From assembly GCA_019634955.1 (NCBI GenBank), contig JAHCAK010000011.1, positions 1-64,000 of the forward strand: DNA of 64,000 nucleotides. Reading direction: 5' to 3'. The translations under genes were made by a program, and so were the position numbers. Below are positions 43,684-52,437 of the stretch, piece after piece. This stretch comes from Burkholderiales bacterium (GTDB lineage Bacteria; Pseudomonadota; Gammaproteobacteria; Burkholderiales; Usitatibacteraceae). The notes below the pieces were generated by a model. That model was not told the origin of the DNA. It ran no database searches and saw nothing but the letters and a program-made list of their open reading frames with translations. The stretch's first letter is position 1. Each line of letters begins with the position of its first letter.

Positions 43684-45117
43684 TCAAGCGTGCACGAGGC
43701 AGGCCGCGAACACCAACGCCGTGAACCCCCGCCCCACGCTGCGCCAGAACCGCCATTTTCCGCCCGGCTCGCGCCACGGCAATGCCATGGCTCTCCGCGC
43801 GACCGCGAGCAGCGAGCCGGCGAAGACGGCCGCGAACGCCGGCCACGCGAACGCCGGCATCCACCCCCACGGCGCGAGCAGGTGAAGCACCAGCGCGGCG
43901 AGCGCGAGTTCCAGCCCGGCCCAGAGCGCATCGACTCGCGACGCCGGCCGTGCCCGCCACGCCGTCCACACGATCGTGAGGGCGATCACCGCCATCACGC
44001 CGAAGCGCCACAGCGGGGGCTTGCGGCCCTCGGGCGCAAGGGCAACGGTGTCGTCGAGGACGTGCAGGCCGATGTCGTCCACGCTTGTCGAGGTGTTGGA
44101 GAGCACCACGACGCCCACGCCGGTCGCCTCGTGGAGGCCGGCGAAGGAGCGGAAGCCGCCGGTGCCGCCGTTGTGCCAGAGGATGCGCCCCTTTCCACCC
44201 GGGCGGATCACCCAGCCGAGCCCCGTCTCGTTGCGATCCCAGGCCTTGCCGCGGGGTTGCTGGGTGAGCCGCGCGCCGGCGAGCGCGCCCGCGCGTTGCG
44301 CCATGAGGAAGACCGCCATCTCGTCCACGTTCGAGCGCAGCGCCCCCGCGCCGCCCATGCCGGGAATCGCCCAGTACCCGGTGGGGCGAAGCGAGTCGTC
44401 GTGGCCGCGGGCGAGGAGGGCGGCATCCTCGTCGCGGGTGTCGACAGCCGTGCGGGCCATGCCCAGCGGGTCGAGGATGTCGCGCCGCACGAGCGCGGAC
44501 CAGGCGAGCCCTTCGCGTCGCGCCAGCACCTCGCCCAGCAGCGCCGCGCCGTAGTTGGAGTACGCGTAGCCGTGCGGACCCGGCCCGGGGGAGTCGGCAG
44601 CGGCCGCGAAGTCGAGGAAGCGATCGGAGGAGTACCCACCATAGGGCCCTTGCCGCGAGAGGAGGGCGGTCGCGGCGAGCCACGGGTCCTTCGGCAGGCG
44701 CGACAGGCCCGCCGTGTGCGTGGCGAGCGCCTCGAGCGTCACGTCGCCCACGCCCGGCGAGCGCCAGTCGCGAAGGCGCGGCGCTGCCTGCCGCACCGTC
44801 GTGCCGGGCGCGAGCTCGCCGCGCTCGATGCGCTGGGCGAGGAGCGTGGCCGTGAATACCTTCGTGATCGAGCCGATCTCGAACAGCGTGTCCGCGTCGA
44901 CCTGCGGCCGCTTGTCGTTCCCGGAGGTGCCGGCGGTGACGACTTCCACGCGGCCGTCGGGAAGGATCACGCCCGCCGCGATGCCGACGGCGTGCCCGGA
45001 TGCCACGCGCGCCTCGATCGCGGCCTTCGCGCGGGCGACGGGGTCGCTGCTCGCCTGCGCCAGTGCGTGCGCAGCGAAGGAAAGAGCCAGGCCTGCAAGT
45101 ACGGTTTTGCGTATCAT
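43684..45117 (-). CDS. Serine hydrolase, class C beta-lactamase fold, with C-terminal membrane helices
   Basis: 477 residues: signal peptide (1-21), then a beta-lactamase/DD-peptidase domain with Ser83-x-x-Lys86 (GSITK), Tyr186-Ser-Asn188 and His315-Asn-Gly317 replacing the usual KTG. After residue 370 come three to four hydrophobic helices. Such domains hydrolyse esters, peptides or D-amino-acid bonds in the periplasm; beta-lactam resistance should not be assumed. It follows the winged-helix regulator by 12 bp and is probably the last gene of a four-gene unit. Confidence 0.88.
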   Translation of the reverse strand: MIRKTVLAGLALSFAAHALAQASSDPVARAKAAIEARVASGHAVGIAAGVILPDGRVEVVTAGTSGNDKRPQVDADTLFEIGSITKVFTATLLAQRIERGELAPGTTVRQAAPRLRDWRSPGVGDVTLEALATHTAGLSRLPKDPWLAATALLSRQGPYGGYSSDRFLDFAAAADSPGPGPHGYAYSNYGAALLGEVLARREGLAWSALVRRDILDPLGMARTAVDTRDEDAALLARGHDDSLRPTGYWAIPGMGGAGALRSNVDEMAVFLMAQRAGALAGARLTQQPRGKAWDRNETGLGWVIRPGGKGRILWHNGGTGGFRSFAGLHEATGVGVVVLSNTSTSVDDIGLHVLDDTVALAPEGRKPPLWRFGVMAVIALTIVWTAWRARPASRVDALWAGLELALAALVLHLLAPWGWMPAFAWPAFAAVFAGSLLAVARRAMALPWREPGGKWRFWRSVGRGFTALVFAACLVHA

Positions 45118-45129
45118 GAGGGCGAAAAA

Positions 45130-45642
45130 TCAGCCGGCCGCGGCCGCGAGTATCGCGAGGAGAGGGATGACCCGCTCGCCGGGCACGCCGTAGGTGCCGC
45201 GCTCGAGCACCCGCACCCAGCCGGCCGCCTCCAGCGTCTTCAGGTGGTGGTAGAGCTGGCCCGTGGTGCCCAGGCCCTCGAGTTGCTCGAGATCGGCCTT
45301 GGTCCGGCGCCCGTGCACGATGGCGCGCAGAAGCCGCAGCCGCACAGGGTGGCCCAGCGCGGCGAGCACGCGGTCGAGGCCCTCCCACTCGTGGCGAAGC
45401 AGGTCCTTCGCCGCGACCTGCCGCTGCCAGGCGAACTGTTCGCCAGAGGGGAGGGTGGCCATGCCGCCGTAGGCGACCTCGCCGCCCCTGGTGCCGCCCT
45501 TGGCGATGCGGTCGACGAGCCAGAACTTCGCCGGGTCGGCGGCCACGGGCGCGGGTGCGCGCGCGGCCGCCTCCAGGCGCGCGAGGCGGGACTGGATCTC
45601 TTCTAGCGTTGCGGCAAGGCCGGGGGGGCGCTTCGATGCCAT
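45130..45642 (-). CDS. Winged-helix (ArsR-like) transcriptional regulator
   Basis: 170 residues. An N-terminal helical segment (about 10-28) is followed by an ArsR-like winged helix (about 92-160: LGHPVRLRLLRAIVHGRRTK, then GTTGQLYHHLKTLEAAGWV). There are no Cys or His clusters of the metal-sensing ArsR proteins, so it likely senses something else or responds through its N-terminal half. The start overlaps the end of the upstream monooxygenase gene by 40 bp. Confidence 0.82.
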   Translation of the reverse strand: MASKRPPGLAATLEEIQSRLARLEAAARAPAPVAADPAKFWLVDRIAKGGTRGGEVAYGGMATLPSGEQFAWQRQVAAKDLLRHEWEGLDRVLAALGHPVRLRLLRAIVHGRRTKADLEQLEGLGTTGQLYHHLKTLEAAGWVRVLERGTYGVPGERVIPLLAILAAAAG

Positions 45643-46874
45643 GCCGGCATCATATTACGGGAATCCGTAACATGTCCACCGGGAAGCCTCGCGGCGTCGC
45701 GCCGGGCCAGCCCCGAAAGCCCCATCTCGAGCTTGCGCCTCGCCGGCGGGAGCATGCCGATCGTGCGCAGCACGAGGTTGCGCGCCCAGCGCCTCGCGGC
45801 GCCCTTCATCGTCGCCATGGCCGTGAGGCGCCCGGCGAGCCCGAGCACTTGCTGCGCCGCAGGGCGCCGCAGCCCTTCGTAGCGGTCCAGCCACTCGTCG
45901 GGCTGCCGGCCGTCCAACACCTCGGCGAGCATGCGCCCGAGGACGCAGGCGTCGACGAGGCCGGTGTTCATCCCCTGGCCGCCGGCCGGGCTGTGCACGT
46001 GCGCGGCGTCCCCGACGAGCAGGAAAGGGCCGCTGCGGTAGTGGTCCGCCACGCGGTGGTGCAGGCGGAAGCGCGAGCTCCAGTGCACGGCCGTCACGCG
46101 GCTTCGCACGGACTGCGGCCCGCGCTCGTCCAGCAGGCGCTGGACGTCCTCCACGCCGGGGCGCAGGGGGGCGTCCTGCATCGTCGCGACCACGCGGAAA
46201 CGGCCGTGCGCGAGCGGCGCCACCACCACCAGCCCCGGCGGCGAGAAGAAGAGCATCACCTCGTCGCGGCCGGGCGGCCAGTCCATCTCGACGTCGGCGA
46301 GGACGAAGGACTCCTCGTAGGTGGAGCCCGTGAAGCCGATGTCCGCGGCCGTGCGCACGAGGCTGTGCATGCCGTCGGCGCCGACCACGTAGCGCGCGCG
46401 CACCCTGCGCGTCCCCTCGCGCGTCTCGAGCGCCGCCGTCACGCCGCCGCCGGAGGCCACGATCGACTTCACGGTCGTCCCCCACTGCACGCGGCCGCGC
46501 GCCTCGGCGAGCGCCTCGCGCAGCACGTGCTCGGTGCGGTCTTGCGTCACCATGAGCAGGCAGGCGTGGTCGCTGGGAAGCCGGTCGAAGCGCAGGCGCA
46601 CGAGCGTCTCGTCGCGGTCGCGGATGCTGAATCGCGAGAGCCGGATGCCCTCGCCGAGGAGCCGCTCGCCGATGCCCAGCGACTCGAGCACCTCGAGCGT
46701 GTGCGCGTGGATCACCGCGGCGCGGGAAGTGCCCTGGCCCTCGGTGAGGCGCTCGACGACGAGGGGATCGTGGCCGGCGCGGCGCAGGGTCGTGGCGAGC
46801 GCGAGCCCGGTGGGTCCTGCGCCGACGACGAGGACTTCGGTGTCGAACGGGGGATGCGGCTGCGGATTGCTCAT
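45603..46874 (-). CDS. FAD-dependent aromatic-type monooxygenase
   Basis: 423 residues with the class A flavoprotein hydroxylase motifs: VLVVGAGPTGLALA (about 14-27), the DG motif in YVVGADGMHSLVR and the GD motif in LLVGDAAHVHSPAGGQG. These enzymes hydroxylate aromatic or polyketide-like compounds with NAD(P)H and oxygen. It is coupled to the upstream alpha/beta hydrolase by an ATGA overlap. The last roughly 13 residues read through the regulator's start, so the C-terminal tail is not conserved sequence. Confidence 0.88.
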   Translation of the reverse strand: MSNPQPHPPFDTEVLVVGAGPTGLALATTLRRAGHDPLVVERLTEGQGTSRAAVIHAHTLEVLESLGIGERLLGEGIRLSRFSIRDRDETLVRLRFDRLPSDHACLLMVTQDRTEHVLREALAEARGRVQWGTTVKSIVASGGGVTAALETREGTRRVRARYVVGADGMHSLVRTAADIGFTGSTYEESFVLADVEMDWPPGRDEVMLFFSPPGLVVVAPLAHGRFRVVATMQDAPLRPGVEDVQRLLDERGPQSVRSRVTAVHWSSRFRLHHRVADHYRSGPFLLVGDAAHVHSPAGGQGMNTGLVDACVLGRMLAEVLDGRQPDEWLDRYEGLRRPAAQQVLGLAGRLTAMATMKGAARRWARNLVLRTIGMLPPARRKLEMGLSGLARRDAARLPGGHVTDSRNMMPAWHRSAPPALPQR

Positions 46875-47758
46875 GGCGGGGTCTCCTGGAAGTCGCCCAG
46901 GCAATCGGCGAAGCGGTTCACCACGATGGAGAGGTGGCCTTCGTCCGGGTAGTAGCGCAGCCGCCCCTGGGGCAGCGCCTGCGCGATGTGCCGGCCCATC
47001 GCCGGCGGAACGTGGCGGTCGAGGCCGCCCTGGTAGACGTGCACGGGGATCGCGATGTCCTCGAGGCGGAAGCCGCGCGGCCGTGCGATGACGGCCGCCT
47101 CGGTCCGCGCCCCGCCGATGCCCTGGCGGTAGGCCTCGACGAGGCTCGCGGCGAAGCGCTCGCGGGCGGACGCGTCCGCCTCGAGGAGCCGCCTGTCGGG
47201 CTCGGCGAGGAGCGAGGCGAGCGAGGCGAGCGCCTTCGCCGGGTTCCTGCGGAAGAGCCAGGCATCGGCGAGCAGCATGGGGCTCGCGAGGAGCGGGTGC
47301 GCTCTCGCGAGGCCGAAGAGCACCTTGAGGGCGGGGAGCTGCCCCGCGCGGATCGCGGGCAGGTCCATGGGGCCGATGCCCGCGAGCAGGCCCGCATAGG
47401 CGATCCGCGCGGGCATCGCGCTCGCGCAGGCGAGCGCGTAGGCGCCGCCGCAGGAAATGCCGAGCACCCCGAATCGGCGGTGGCCGAGGTGGTCCGCGAG
47501 CGCCGCCACGTCCCCTGGCCAGTCGAGGAGCGCGCGGCGCGGGGCGGGGGACGAGGCCCCGAAGCCCGGCCGATCGGGGGCGACGAGGCACACGCCCGCG
47601 GCGAGCGCCTGCTCGTGAAGGAGCGCCGCCTGCAGGCGGCAGCCGGGGAAGCCGTGGAAGGCGTAGAGGGGCCGCCCGGCCGGCGCGCCGTGGCACGCCC
47701 ACGCGAGCGCGCGGCCGTCGGGCAGCGCGATCGTGCGGGCGGGAGGCGGGGCATCCAT
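46871..47758 (-). CDS. Alpha/beta-fold hydrolase
   Basis: 295 residues with an oxyanion HGFPG segment (35-39), nucleophile elbow GISCG (Ser102), Asp in YQGGLDRHVPP and His in PDEGHLS. The substrate is unknown; next to a flavin monooxygenase it may cleave an ester or ring-opened product. It is the first gene of the unit and is divergent from the LysR gene. Its start is 87 bp from that gene's first ATG. Confidence 0.9.
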   Translation of the reverse strand: MDAPPPARTIALPDGRALAWACHGAPAGRPLYAFHGFPGCRLQAALLHEQALAAGVCLVAPDRPGFGASSPAPRRALLDWPGDVAALADHLGHRRFGVLGISCGGAYALACASAMPARIAYAGLLAGIGPMDLPAIRAGQLPALKVLFGLARAHPLLASPMLLADAWLFRRNPAKALASLASLLAEPDRRLLEADASARERFAASLVEAYRQGIGGARTEAAVIARPRGFRLEDIAIPVHVYQGGLDRHVPPAMGRHIAQALPQGRLRYYPDEGHLSIVVNRFADCLGDFQETPP

Positions 47759-47823
47759 GGGGGCGGGGTGGCGCTCGGTCGCGGGAAACGGGGCATTCTC
47801 GGGTCGCCGCCGCTATAATGGAA

Positions 47824-47849
47824 GTGAATTCCCCGCATTCACGGAATGC
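47824..47849. promoter_or_regulatory. Overlapping palindromes before the LysR gene
   Basis: GTGAAT-N7-ATTCAC (47824-47842) overlaps GCATTC-ACG-GAATGC (47835-47849). Both are perfect 6-bp inverted repeats. They cover the first possible ATG (47846) of the LysR gene and lie in the divergent gap to the hydrolase-monooxygenase unit. Confidence 0.45.
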
Positions 47850-47854
47850 ACACC

Positions 47855-48832
47855 ATGAATGTTTCGCGGCTCGACCTCAACCTGCTCGTCGTCTTCGACG
47901 CGCTCATGCACGAGCGCAACGTCACCCGGGCCGCGCGGCGGCTCTTCCTGTCGCAACCGGCGGTGAGCCACGCGCTGGGGCGCCTGCGGACCGCGCTTGG
48001 CGACCCGCTCCTCGTCCGCAGCGGCCGCGAGATGCGGCCCACGCCGCGCGCCGAGGCGCTCGTCCCCGTGGTGCGCCCGCTCCTCGAGGGCCTTGGCGAG
48101 GCGCTGCACGGCACGGGCTTCTCTCCCGCGCGCCTCGAGCGGACCTTCCACCTCGCGCTGCCCGACATCGTGGAGTGGGTGGTGGCCCCGCGACTGCTTC
48201 CCGCCATGCAGCGCGAGGCCCCCGGCGCGCGGGTCGCCCTCCGCGAGATCGACCTCGACGATTTCCAGGACGAGATGGCGCGGGGCGAACTGGACGCGGC
48301 GATCGTCACCGACGTGCCGCTGCGCCCGGGTTTTCACAAGAGGCCGCTGGTGCGCGAGGACCGCGTGGTGGGCGTGGTGAGGCCGGGCCATCCGGCGGCG
48401 AGGCTCGGCTTCACGCCGGAGGCGCTCCGGCGCCAGCCCCGCCTGGCCGTCACGCTCAGCGGCGGGCGGGTCGCCAGCCCCATCGAGCGGTCGGCTCGCG
48501 CGTTGCGCCAGCTCGGGGAGGCCCGCGCGTCCACGGCGCACATCACGGCCGCGGCCGCGACGCTCCTCAACACCGACCTGCTGCTCGTGATCGGGGAAAT
48601 CGCCGGGACGACGCTGGCCTCGCTGTTCGGCCTGAAGGTGGTGCCCCTGCCGGTGCGGCTTCCGGCCGTGGAGACGGTGCTCGCCTGGCACGAGCGCACG
48701 CACCGCGACCCGGCGCAGCGCTGGTTCCGGGACGCGCTGGCGGCGGCGCTTACGGATGCCGGGTCGCCGCCGCCCGCCGCGAAAGGGCGAACCCGATCCC
48801 CACCGGCAGCACCGCCAGCGCGGAGGCGGTGA
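47855..48832 (+). CDS. LysR family transcriptional regulator (NodD-like subgroup)
   Basis: About 325 residues. LDLNLLVVFDALMHERNVTRA and LSQPAVSHALGRLR form the HTH of the NodD/NahR-like LysR subgroup, followed by a co-inducer domain (about 95-300). The Arg/Pro-rich last 20 residues overlap the convergent MFS gene by 83 bp. I prefer ATG 47855 to 47846, since the latter is inside a palindrome. The divergent hydrolase-monooxygenase genes are its likely targets. Confidence 0.9.
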   Translation: MNVSRLDLNLLVVFDALMHERNVTRAARRLFLSQPAVSHALGRLRTALGDPLLVRSGREMRPTPRAEALVPVVRPLLEGLGEALHGTGFSPARLERTFHLALPDIVEWVVAPRLLPAMQREAPGARVALREIDLDDFQDEMARGELDAAIVTDVPLRPGFHKRPLVREDRVVGVVRPGHPAARLGFTPEALRRQPRLAVTLSGGRVASPIERSARALRQLGEARASTAHITAAAATLLNTDLLLVIGEIAGTTLASLFGLKVVPLPVRLPAVETVLAWHERTHRDPAQRWFRDALAAALTDAGSPPPAAKGRTRSPPAAPPARRR

Positions 48833-49952
48833 GGGTCCACGCCGTGCCGATCGCCTGCGCGAGCTGCCCCGCGACCGCGACGCCGCCCGATTGCCCGAGG
48901 AAGAAGATGCCGGCGAAGAGCGCCACCGCCGTCCCTCGCCGCGTGGGCGCCATCTGCGTGGCATTCGTCTGCAGCGTGTTGTGCAGCATGTAGAAGCCCA
49001 TCCCCGCGCCGAAACAGGAGAAGGGCGCCGCGGCGAGGGTGGGCGCCAAGGCGATCCCCGCGACGGAAGCCGACACGATCACGGTGCCGAGGATCGCGAG
49101 CCGCGCCTCCCCCAGCACCGGGACGATCCGCTTGGCGAAGAACGCGAAGATGAAGCCGCCTGCGCTCACCGCGAAGAACATCGTGCCCGCGAGCGACATC
49201 GGCGCGCCGCGCACGAGGTGCAGGTGGGTCGCGACGAAGGCGAGCGGCCCCAGCAGCACGAGGCCCTCGAGGAACACGGTCGCGAGGATGCGCGCGACAC
49301 CCGGCGTGCGCAGCACCTCCAGCAGGTTCGCGACCGCGTTGCCCCCCGGGGCCTGCGCCCCTGCCGGCTGGCGCCAGCCGGCGCGGCCGATGAGCGCGCC
49401 GATCACGACGAACCATGCGGCGAGCACGGCGAAGGGCCACTGCCAGGTGGCGCCGTCGGCCGCGAAGCCGCCGAGCGCGACGCCCGCCGAGAGCCCCATG
49501 ATCTGCCCGAGGAGGAAGCGCGCCAGCACGCCCTGCCGCGATTCGTAGGGCGTGACGTCGCCGATCCACGCCATCGAGAGCGGGATCACGCACGCGCACG
49601 CGGCGCCTGCCGCCGCCCGCGCGATGACCAGGGTCTCGAAAGTGGGCGCCGCCGCGCACGCGAGGCTCGCGACCGCCGCGGCCGCGCAGGCCGCGGCGAT
49701 CACGCGCAGCTTCCCGTGCCGGTCGCCCAGCGGCCCCATCGCGAGCTGCATCAGCCCGTAGAGGATCGCGAACACGGTGACCACGTTCGCGGCCGAGGCG
49801 AGGCTCACGCCGTAGTCGCCGGAGATGCGGACGAGGAGCGCGTCCGTCACGCGGATCGAGGCCGCGCTCGCGAAGGCGGCGAGCGAGAGCAGCACGATGG
49901 TGCGGTGGGTCGGGAGGGCGGGGCGCATGAGGGCGGGCGATGCAGGCGCCAT
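48750..49952 (-). CDS. MFS transporter
   Basis: About 400 residues with 12 hydrophobic segments and the MFS loop GPLGDRHGKLRVIAAA after helix 2. LSMAWIGDVTPYESRQGVL resembles drug-efflux-type MFS proteins (ProP/Bcr/EmrD-like). Candidate starts are ATG 49955, 49952 and 49928, none with a strong ribosome binding site. Its 3' end overlaps the LysR gene. The divergent neighbour is the ankyrin-DsbA gene. Confidence 0.85.
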   Translation of the reverse strand: MAPASPALMRPALPTHRTIVLLSLAAFASAASIRVTDALLVRISGDYGVSLASAANVVTVFAILYGLMQLAMGPLGDRHGKLRVIAAACAAAAVASLACAAAPTFETLVIARAAAGAACACVIPLSMAWIGDVTPYESRQGVLARFLLGQIMGLSAGVALGGFAADGATWQWPFAVLAAWFVVIGALIGRAGWRQPAGAQAPGGNAVANLLEVLRTPGVARILATVFLEGLVLLGPLAFVATHLHLVRGAPMSLAGTMFFAVSAGGFIFAFFAKRIVPVLGEARLAILGTVIVSASVAGIALAPTLAAAPFSCFGAGMGFYMLHNTLQTNATQMAPTRRGTAVALFAGIFFLGQSGGVAVAGQLAQAIGTAWTLTASALAVLPVGIGFALSRRAAATRHP

Positions 49953-50085
49953 CATAGCGTCCCGGCCGCATGGGACCTTCGTCCATCGCGAAGCGCGGCG
50001 CGGCTTGTCGCCGGTCAATCCGTGACCTCGCGTGCCGGGGCATCTTTGCCGCATTCGCGCGTTCTCGCGCCTTTCCCCCAAGACA

Positions 50086-51228
50086 ATGACCGCAATCCGC
50101 TCCGCGCTTCCCGCCTTCCTCTCGCTCCTCGCCCTCCTGCTGCCCCTGCCGTCGACCGCCGCGCCCGACCTCTTCGGGGCCATCCGCTCCGGCGACGCCG
50201 CCAAGGTCGAGCAGGCCCTGAACGAGGGCGCCAACGTCAACGCCGCCGACTCGTGGGGGCGCACGCCGCTCATGCTGGCGACGCAGCTCCGCAACACGCC
50301 GGCCGTGAAGCTGGTCCTCGCGCGCAAGCCGGACGTGAACGCCGCGAATCGCAACGACATCACGCCGCTCATCGCCGCCACGCAGTCGGGCAACGAGGAA
50401 GTCGTGGGGCTCCTGCTCGCCGCCGGGGCCGACCCCGACCTCGCCGACAACCTCGGCTGGACGGCGCTCATGTGGGCCTCGGCCCGCAACCGCGGCGCCA
50501 TCGCCAAGCGCCTCGTCGATGCGAAGGCCGATGCCCATGTCGAGGCGCGCGACGGCGCGACCGCCATCGACCTCGCGCGCAAGGCGAACGCCGACCCGGC
50601 GCTCATCGCCTTGCTGGAAGCCTGCAAGCCCGATGCCGCCAGGTGCGCGACGCCCAAGCCCGCCGCCGCGAAGGCCAAGGCCGCGAGGCCCGCGCCGAGG
50701 ACGATCGCGCCGATCGTGGATGCGCAGCGCATCGTGCGCGGCAACCCGGACGCGCCCATCACGATCTACGAGTACACCGACTTCCAGTGCCCGTACTGCT
50801 CCTACGGCGCCAAGGTGATGGACGAGGTGCTCAAGCGCTACGAAGGCCGCGTGAAGCTGGTGGTGAAGCACCTGCCGCTGCCGAAGCTCCACCCCATGGC
50901 GATCGCCGCCGCGGAGCACTTCGAGGCGATCTCGCTGCAGGCGCCCGCCAAGGCCTGGGCGTTCTACGACCGCATCTTCGCGGACATCCCGGCGCTTGCC
51001 GGCAAGGAAGCGTACCTGCGCAAGGTGGCAGGCGATGTCGGCGCGGACCTCGCGCGGCTGGAGGCGGACCTCAAGAGCGGCGTGCCGGCCGCGCGCGTGG
51101 CCGCGGACATGAAGGAATCGGCCGGCTTCAACTTCGACGGCGTCCCGGTGTTCGTGGTGAACGGGTTGGTCGTCGAGGGCGCGCAACCCGTGGAGGCGTT
51201 CGTCGAGGTGATCGACGGGATGCGTTGA
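50086..51228 (+). CDS. Ankyrin-repeat / DsbA-type thioredoxin-fold fusion, exported
   Basis: 380 residues: signal peptide (about 1-26, LPAFLSLLALLLPLPSTAA), four ankyrin repeats (about 27-178, recurring GRTPLMLA, DITPLIAA, GWTALMWA and GATAIDLA), an Ala/Lys/Pro linker (about 185-207), then a DsbA-like thioredoxin domain (about 212-378) with CPYC at 235-238. The enzyme part should form or isomerise disulfides in the periplasm. The ankyrin part would dock it to a partner protein. Ankyrin plus DsbA in one exported chain is unusual. ATG 50086 is chosen because the signal peptide begins there. Confidence 0.88.
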   Translation: MTAIRSALPAFLSLLALLLPLPSTAAPDLFGAIRSGDAAKVEQALNEGANVNAADSWGRTPLMLATQLRNTPAVKLVLARKPDVNAANRNDITPLIAATQSGNEEVVGLLLAAGADPDLADNLGWTALMWASARNRGAIAKRLVDAKADAHVEARDGATAIDLARKANADPALIALLEACKPDAARCATPKPAAAKAKAARPAPRTIAPIVDAQRIVRGNPDAPITIYEYTDFQCPYCSYGAKVMDEVLKRYEGRVKLVVKHLPLPKLHPMAIAAAEHFEAISLQAPAKAWAFYDRIFADIPALAGKEAYLRKVAGDVGADLARLEADLKSGVPAARVAADMKESAGFNFDGVPVFVVNGLVVEGAQPVEAFVEVIDGMR

Positions 51229-51240
51229 GGCGGCGGCCGG

Positions 51241-52437
51241 CTACCCGGCCTTCCGCCCCCCGAGCAGGAACCACCCGTACCCCGCCGCCTGAAGCGCCAC
51301 CAGCGCGCCGAAGGCGGCGCGGTGCGCTTCCACGGGCGACCATCCCCGCGCGGCGAGCCCATCCAGCGCGGCGCCGTAGCCCCACTGGATCGCGAAGGCG
51401 CCGGCGAACGCCGCGAGGTTGAGCGCGGTGTTGGCGCGGCCCGCGAGCGCCTGCGGGAAGCGCCCGGCGAGCTGGGAGTAGGCGAGGTTCGAGCACGCGA
51501 AGGCGCCGCCCACGAGGCACCACAGGAAGTGGCTCGGCGCGAGGCCCAGCACGATGGCGAGCATCGACGCGACCCCGGTGCCCATCGCGACGGCGAGCAC
51601 GGCGCCCGGGCTGACGCCGCGCCGGCGCAGCGGCACGATGAAGAGCGCGAGCGCCAGCAGGCTCGCGGTCATGGCGCCGGTGAGGAGCAGCAGGTGGAAC
51701 GCGGCCGCCTCGCGCGACTGCCCGTCCACGACCATGAGCCACGGGATCGCCCACAGCCCCTGCATCGCCATGAAGCCGCCCGCGGCGGTGGCCGCCTGCG
51801 GGGCGTAACGCCAGAAGACGCGGCTGCGCATGATCGCGGCCACGGCCTGCAACTGCTGGCCGATCGTTTCGCCGGCGGCGTGGGTCGCCTTCTCGGGGGA
51901 ACGGAACACCGCGAAGGCGGCGGCGGCCGAGAGCGCGGCCAGCACGAGCATGAGGGGCCGCCATCCCGTCATCGGCATCACCCACGCGAGCGGCGTCGTC
52001 GCGGCGAGCGCGCCCACGCCGCCGGCCACCATCACGGCGGCGTTGAGCGAGGGCAGCCGCTCGGTCGCGAAGGCCCGCGAGAAGGTGGTGAAGCTGGACA
52101 TGAGGCAGCCCGAAACGCCGAGGCCGATGGCCGCGCGCGCGATGGTGAGCTGCGTGATGCCGGTGCCCAGCGCGAAGAGGGCGCAACCCGCGGCCGTCAC
52201 CAGCAGCAGCACCGATTGCACGCGTCGCGGGCCGTAGCGGTCCATGAGCACGCCGAGCGGCAACTGGAACGCGGCGAAGGCGAGGAGGTAGGCGGAGGTG
52301 AGAAGCCCCAGGTCCGCCGCGGAGAGCCCCAGCTCGCGCGTGAGCTCGGGCGCCACGACCGCATTGAAGTTTCGCAGCAGGTAGGAGAGGAGGTAGCCCC
52401 CCGCGAACGGCAGGAAGATGCGCAGGCCGAGGCTCAT
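51241..52437 (-). CDS. MFS transporter (second of a coupled pair)
   Basis: 398 residues with 12 membrane segments. LGVLMDRYGPRRVQSVLLL is the MFS helix 2-3 loop and VFRSPEKATHAAGETIGQQL the central cytoplasmic loop. The gene overlaps the upstream MFS gene's stop by 4 bp (ATGA), so the two transporters are translated as a pair. They are not recent duplicates by eye. Two adjacent 12-helix proteins might be separate transporters or partners. Confidence 0.88.
   Translation of the reverse strand: MSLGLRIFLPFAGGYLLSYLLRNFNAVVAPELTRELGLSAADLGLLTSAYLLAFAAFQLPLGVLMDRYGPRRVQSVLLLVTAAGCALFALGTGITQLTIARAAIGLGVSGCLMSSFTTFSRAFATERLPSLNAAVMVAGGVGALAATTPLAWVMPMTGWRPLMLVLAALSAAAAFAVFRSPEKATHAAGETIGQQLQAVAAIMRSRVFWRYAPQAATAAGGFMAMQGLWAIPWLMVVDGQSREAAAFHLLLLTGAMTASLLALALFIVPLRRRGVSPGAVLAVAMGTGVASMLAIVLGLAPSHFLWCLVGGAFACSNLAYSQLAGRFPQALAGRANTALNLAAFAGAFAIQWGYGAALDGLAARGWSPVEAHRAAFGALVALQAAGYGWFLLGGRKAG

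Noticed and set aside
43684-45117. Calling the serine hydrolase an antibiotic-resistance beta-lactamase
   Set aside because: It has HNG instead of KTG and a membrane-helix tail; most such proteins are esterases or peptidases, and nothing here points to beta-lactams.
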